NCBI RefSeq assembly: GCF_018812025.1
Contig: NC_063051.1
Coordinates: 4,713,896-4,777,895, forward strand
Direction: 5' to 3'
Length of the DNA: 64,000 nt
Source of the DNA: Megalobrama amblycephala
Taxonomy: Eukaryota; Chordata; Actinopteri; Cypriniformes; Xenocyprididae
A model generated the notes under the pieces. It had not been told where the DNA came from, made no database searches, and saw only the letters and a program-made list of their open reading frames with translations. Shown one piece after another: positions 58,860-64,000 of this stretch. The translations under genes and the position numbers were made by a program. The stretch's first letter is position 1. Each line of letters opens with the position of its first letter.

Positions 58860-58863
58860 TTAA

Positions 58864-59402
58864 GGGTTAGTTCAGCCAAAAATGAAATTCCGGGCATTAA
58901 TTACTCACCCTCATGTTGTTCCAAACCTGTAAGACCTTCGTTCATCTTTAGAACACAAATTAAGATGTTTTTGATTAAATCCGAGAGGTTTTTTATCCCC
59001 TATAGAAAGCAACAAAATTACAAGGTCCAGAAAGGTACTAAAGACATTGTTAAAATAGTCAACGTGACTACAGTGGTTTAACCTTAATGTTATGAAGTGA
59101 CAAGAATACTTTTTGTGTGCAAAAACAAAACAAAAATAAAAACTTTATTCAACAATTTCTTCTCTTTCCTGTCATTCTCATATGCTGTTTGTTTTTGACC
59201 ACAAAAAGTATTATTGTCGCTTCATACTTCATACTTTTCTGGACCTTGAATGTGGTAATTATGTTGCTTTCTATGGGGGATAAACAAAAATCCGCTCGGA
59301 TTTCATCAAAAATATCTTAATTTGTGTTCCGAAGATGAACAAAGGTCTTACGGGTTTGGAATAACTTGAAGGCAAGTAATTAATGACAGAAATTTCATTT
59401 GC
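58864..59402. mobile_element. TTAA-type palindromic element, right tip missing
   Basis: Starts GGGTTAGTTCAGCCAAAAATG directly at the TTAA shared with the preceding element. It ends in GGCAAGTAATTAATGACAGAAATTTCATTT without the GGGTGAACTAACCC tip. The arms pair over TAAGACCTTCGTTCATC against GATGAACAAAGGTCTTA. Confidence 0.7.
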
Positions 59403-60429
<1,027 letters not shown>

Positions 60430-60725
60430 AAGCACCCGTAAGACCTTTGATCATCTTCGGAACACAAATTAAGATATTTTTGATGAAATCCGAGAGACAG
60501 CAACGTCATTGTACCTTTCAAGGCACTAAAGACATTGTTAAAATAGCCCACGTGACTGAAGTGGTGCAATGACGTTTCTGCCTACGTCTGGTTCAGAAAC
60601 CTCTCAGATTTCATCAGATATATCTGAATTCGTGTTTCGAAGTTGAACGAACATCTTACGAGTTTGGAACGACATGAGGGTGAGTACCTAATGACAGAAA
60701 ATTCATTTTTTGGTGAACTAAACCT
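60430..60725. mobile_element. TTAA-type palindromic element, left tip missing
   Basis: Starts inside the left arm (CACCCGTAAGACCTTTGATCATCTTCGGAACAC) and ends TTTTTTGGTGAACTAAACCT followed by TTAA (60726-60729). Internally shortened relative of 36476-37266. Confidence 0.65.
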
Positions 60726-60729
60726 TTAA

Positions 60730-61177
60730 TATCATGATTATGGTTGCAACCTGGGCGGTACCTTATAGCCCAGAAGGAACATCAGATGTTTTGTGATTGG
60801 TTGTTTGTCGTGGGTTCACATTTAGACAAATTAATTGGTGCTGGAAACTTGGTGTGTTGCATCTCGGTAGGACAAGTGTTAAGGACATAACTTTAAAAAT
60901 GGCTGAGCTTACAGATGGACAGTGTATTTTAATAACAGCACTCAGCAGTGGTTCCAAAAGAGAGATCACATCACAGGAATACAAATCTCTTATGTAATGC
61001 AACAGAACGCTACATGCCTTATCTTAAGCTTCTGTTCAGGTAAAATTTGAAATGTTAAGTGCAAGTAATATCATACAAATTGTGCGTCAATAAAAACTCT
61101 CTTTCTCATTCTTCATATAAAAAGACAGTGTTATTTTAGTATTATTGATTTACTATTATAGTATTTATGAATATTTA
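60730..61177. other. No feature recognised
   Basis: Frames at 60763-61002 on both strands overlap and are unrecognised. No repeat ends. Confidence 0.4.
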
Positions 61178-61455
61178 GGGCCCGAGCACCAAAGTGCGAG
61201 GACCCTATTGGATTTCCTCTGTTTATTATTATTGTTATTACTATTATTATTTTCCAAACATTATCGCATTTTTGAGGGCCTGAACATGCTCGAAAACTCA
61301 CAAAACTTTGCACACGCGTCAGGACTGGCGAAAACTGACATCTGATATAGGTTTCAGAAATGGGTGGGGTAAAATGGCTCGATAGCACCACCTATAAAAT
61401 TTCAACGGTGTGCGCCTCGGGCTACGTTCGACGTACATGTACAAATTTCGGTACA
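61178..61455. repeat. Interspersed repeat starting GGGCCCGAGCACC, left part
   Basis: GGGCCCGAGCACCAAAGTGCGAGGACCCTATTGG, then a TTATTATTATT patch and TTTGCACACGCGTCAGG..CACCACCTATAAAATTTC. This is a common teleost repeat type. It continues to the right of Tc1-like copy B (62757 onward), which was inserted into it. Confidence 0.65.
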
Positions 61456-61457
61456 TA

Positions 61458-62754
61458 CAGTGGGTACGGAAAGTACTCAGACCCCCTTAAATTTTTCACT
61501 CTTTGTTATATTGCAGCCATTTGCTAAAATCATTTAAGTTCATTTTTTTCCCTCATTAATGTACACACAGCACCCCATATTGACAGAAAAACACAGAATT
61601 GTTGACATTTTTGCAGATTTATTAAAAAAGAAAAAGTGAAATATCACATGGTTCTAAGTATTCAGACCCTTTGCTGTGACACTCATATATTTAACTCAGG
61701 CGCTGTCCATTTCTTCTGATCATCCTTGAGATGGTTCTACACCTTCATTTGAGTCCAGCTGTGTTTGATTATACTGATTGGACTTGATTAGGAAAGCCAC
61801 ACACCTGTCTATATAAGACCTTACAGCTCACAGTGCATGTCAGAGCAAATGAGAATCATGAGGTCAAAGGAACTGCCTGAAGAGCTCAGAGACAGAATTG
61901 TGGCAAGGCACAGATCTGGCCAAGGTTACAAAAAAATTTCTGCTGCACTTAAGGTTCCTAAGAGCACAGTGGCCTCCATAATCCTTAAATGGAAGACGTT
62001 TGGGACGACCAGAACCCTTCCTAGAGCTGGCCGTCCGGCCAAACTGAGCTATCGGGGGTGAAGAGCCTTGGTGAGAGAGGTAAAGAAGAACCCAAAGATC
62101 ACTGTGGCTGAGATCCAGAGATGCAGTCGGGAGATGGGAGAAAGTTGTAGAAAGTCAACCATCACTGAAGCCCTCCACCAGTCGGGGCTTTATGGCAGAG
62201 TGGCCCGACGGAAGCCTCTCCTCAGTGCAAGACACATGAAAGCCCGCATGGAGTTTGCTAAGATGGTGAAAAATAAGATTCTCTGGTCTGATGAGACCAA
62301 GATAGAACTTTTTGGCCTTAATTCTAAGCAGTATGTGTGGAGAAAACCAGGCACTGCTCATCACCTGTCCAATACAGTCCCAACAGTGAAGCATGGTGGT
62401 GGCAGCATCATGCCGTGGGGGTGTTTTTCAGCTGCAGGGACAGGACGACTGGTTGCAATCGAGGGAAAGATGAATGTGGCCAAGTACAGGGATATCCTGG
62501 ACGAAAACCTTCCCCAAAGTGCTCAGGACCTCAGACTGGGCCGAAGGTTTACCTTCCAACAAGACAATGACCCTAAGCACCCAGCTAAAATAATGAAGGA
62601 GTGGCTTCACAACAACTCCGTGACTGTTCTTGAATGGCCCAGCCAGAGCCCTGACTTAAACCCAATTGAGCATCTCTGGAGAGACCTAAAAATGGCTGTC
62701 CACCAACGTTTACCTGAATACTTCGGAAAGTCTGAATACTTTCCGTACCCACTG
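61458..62754 (+). mobile_element. Tc1-like transposon copy B, 3' deleted
   Basis: 1297 bp flanked by TA (61456-61457 and 62755-62756). Same element as 39171-40709, with very high identity. The right side is deleted: after the codons for HQRLP the sequence jumps to GAATACTTCGGAAAGTCTGAATACTTTCCGTACCCACTG, so only about 20-30 bp of the right terminal repeat remain. It lies within a GGGCCCGAGCACC repeat. Confidence 0.92.
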
Positions 62755-62793
62755 TATGTGTACCGTCCCATTACCTACAAAAATGTATCTTGA
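61837..62793 (+). pseudogene. Tc1-like transposase copy B, one nonsense codon and 3' truncation
   Basis: One frame from ATG at 61837. The paired-like N-terminal domain (SKELPEELRDRI, KVPKSTVASI) ends at TGA 62059-62061 (AGA Arg in copy A). The frame continues from 62068 through WSDETKIE (first Asp), [25 protein letters not shown] (second Asp) and NPIEHLW (Glu, DD34E spacing), then after HQRLP it enters the terminal repeat and flanking DNA, adding a foreign tail to 62793. About 45 C-terminal residues are lost. Its DDE triad is intact. Lesions differ from those of copy A. Confidence 0.93.
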
Positions 62794-64000
62794 AGTCCTA
62801 AACACAACAGGAAGTCAGCTATTTTGAATTTCCTGTGCGATTTTTGTGCTGTTTTTGCCATTTTCAGGCCTTGTACATTAACGAACTCCTACAGTTTTAA
62901 TCCGACCATCTTCAAATTTGGTTTGTGTAATCATTAGGCTTGTGCGACGCTAAATTGCGAAGATCTTGAGTTTTCGGCCTGACAAATTTTGATGTTTCAC
63001 CATTAAACAGGAAGTTGCTGTAACTAAGGCAAACAATGTCCGATTTGCCCCAAACTTCACACACTTGATAAAAGTCCTGTCCTGAACACATGTCCATGCC
63101 CATATTCAGTTATAGTCATAGTGCCACCTGCTGGCAACAGGAGGTGACATGTTTAATACTGTTATGGTCTCCTGACAGCATATTAAAATGTGCCAGCAAG
63201 TTCTAAACAGGCTAGCGACATTCTAGAATTTTTTTTAGTTTTTTCTAAAAAAAAAAAAAGTGCTAAAGCATGCTATTAATACAGTGAAAGAGGAAGTTGC
63301 TTTATCTCAGGCATGCAATGTCCAATCTACCCCAAACGTCACACATTTGATAAGAGTCCTTCCCTAAACACATCTACATGACTATATTCGGTTATAGTAA
63401 TAGCGCCACCTACTGGCAACAGGAAGTGATGTTTTTAACAATATGATGCACTATTAGCAATATACTAAAATATGCAATTGAGTATTAAACATGCTAGAAA
63501 CATTCTAAATCATGCTAGCAACACCTAGCTGTCTGCTAAAGCATGCTATTATTGTCATGAAACAGGAAATTGCTGTAACTCAGGCATACAGTGTCTGATC
63601 TGTCCCAAACTTCACATGTGCGATAAGAGTCCTGGCATGTATTTGCCAATATTCAGTTAGTCATAGCGCCACCTGCAGGCAACAGGAAATGGCATGCTTT
63701 ACACTGTAATTCACTCCCTGAAACACATTTTAATATGCCAAGAAGTACCAAACATACTAGAAACACGTTAAATCATGGAACACTTGGCTAAGTGCTAATG
63801 TATGCGATTAATGCCACGAAACAGGAAGTTGTTGTAACTCAGGCATACAATGTCCGATCTGCTCCACAACTTCACATGTTCGATAATAGTCCTGGCCTGA
63901 AGACATCAACATGGCAATATTCAGTTACGGTCAAAGTGCCACCTGTTGGCAGCAGGAAGTCTGGCACTTTCAAATGACTTTGCAATAATTATCCTGTATT
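62757..64000. repeat. Tandem satellite of about 260-285 bp units, runs off the window
   Basis: Units start with AACAGGAAGTTGCTGTAACT at about 63007, 63292 (diverged), 63563 and 63820, and include CAATGTCCGATCTG, CCCAAACTTCACA, AGAGTCCTGGC, ATATTCAGTTA and GCGCCACCTGCTGGCAACAGGAAG. Spacing shrinks from about 285 to 258 bp. The segment before the first unit (62757-63000) is the right continuation of the GGGCCCGAGCACC repeat. No coding frame. Confidence 0.8.

Overview
The window looks like nuclear DNA of a teleost, most probably a cyprinid. Coding density is very low, and two recognisable vertebrate genes lie in a dense mix of nested DNA transposons, LINE fragments, Tc1-like elements and microsatellites. 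The species call is inferred from the repeat families, which I recognise as typical of cyprinids; no database search was run.

Genes. Both genes are on the minus strand. At the left edge is the 5' part of RYBP (RING1/YY1-binding protein, a Polycomb PRC1 component): coding exon 1 at 744-769 and the start of coding exon 2 at 1-118, which carries a complete RanBP2-type zinc finger. The rest of the gene lies off the left edge. A CpG-rich probable promoter and 5' UTR lies at about 770-1150. About 29.7 kb away is the 3' part of SHQ1 (assembly factor for H/ACA ribonucleoproteins). Three consecutive exons fit in splice phase: 56974-57097, 48581-48701 and the last coding exon 30711-31341. Earlier SHQ1 exons were not found up to 64000 and are presumably off the right edge. 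RYBP and SHQ1 are neighbours on the same strand in human too, so this is conserved microsynteny.

Layout. 1-1150: RYBP 5' end. 1150-30400: intergenic DNA with hAT-like, TTAA-target, Tc1-like and L2-type LINE relics, plus a first long foldback element (18169-18812). 30403-31341: SHQ1 last exon and 3' UTR. 31342-48580: a 17.2-kb SHQ1 intron holding a second foldback element, a Tc1-like element with two nonsense codons (39171-40709), a Harbinger-like element keeping fragments of a MADF-domain gene (41750-42453) and a 1.5-kb TCCA-rich array (45085-46612). 48702-56973: an 8.3-kb intron with more palindromic TTAA elements. 57098-64000: more SHQ1 intron or upstream sequence, with TTAA elements, a 105-bp TG tract, a second Tc1-like copy (61458-62754) and a tandem satellite running off the right edge.

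I see no unknown multi-gene system. The least ordinary items are the pair of foldback elements with 6-bp target duplications and internal tandem repeats, the MADF remnants in a non-autonomous Harbinger-like element, and several insertions-in-insertions whose empty sites can be read directly.
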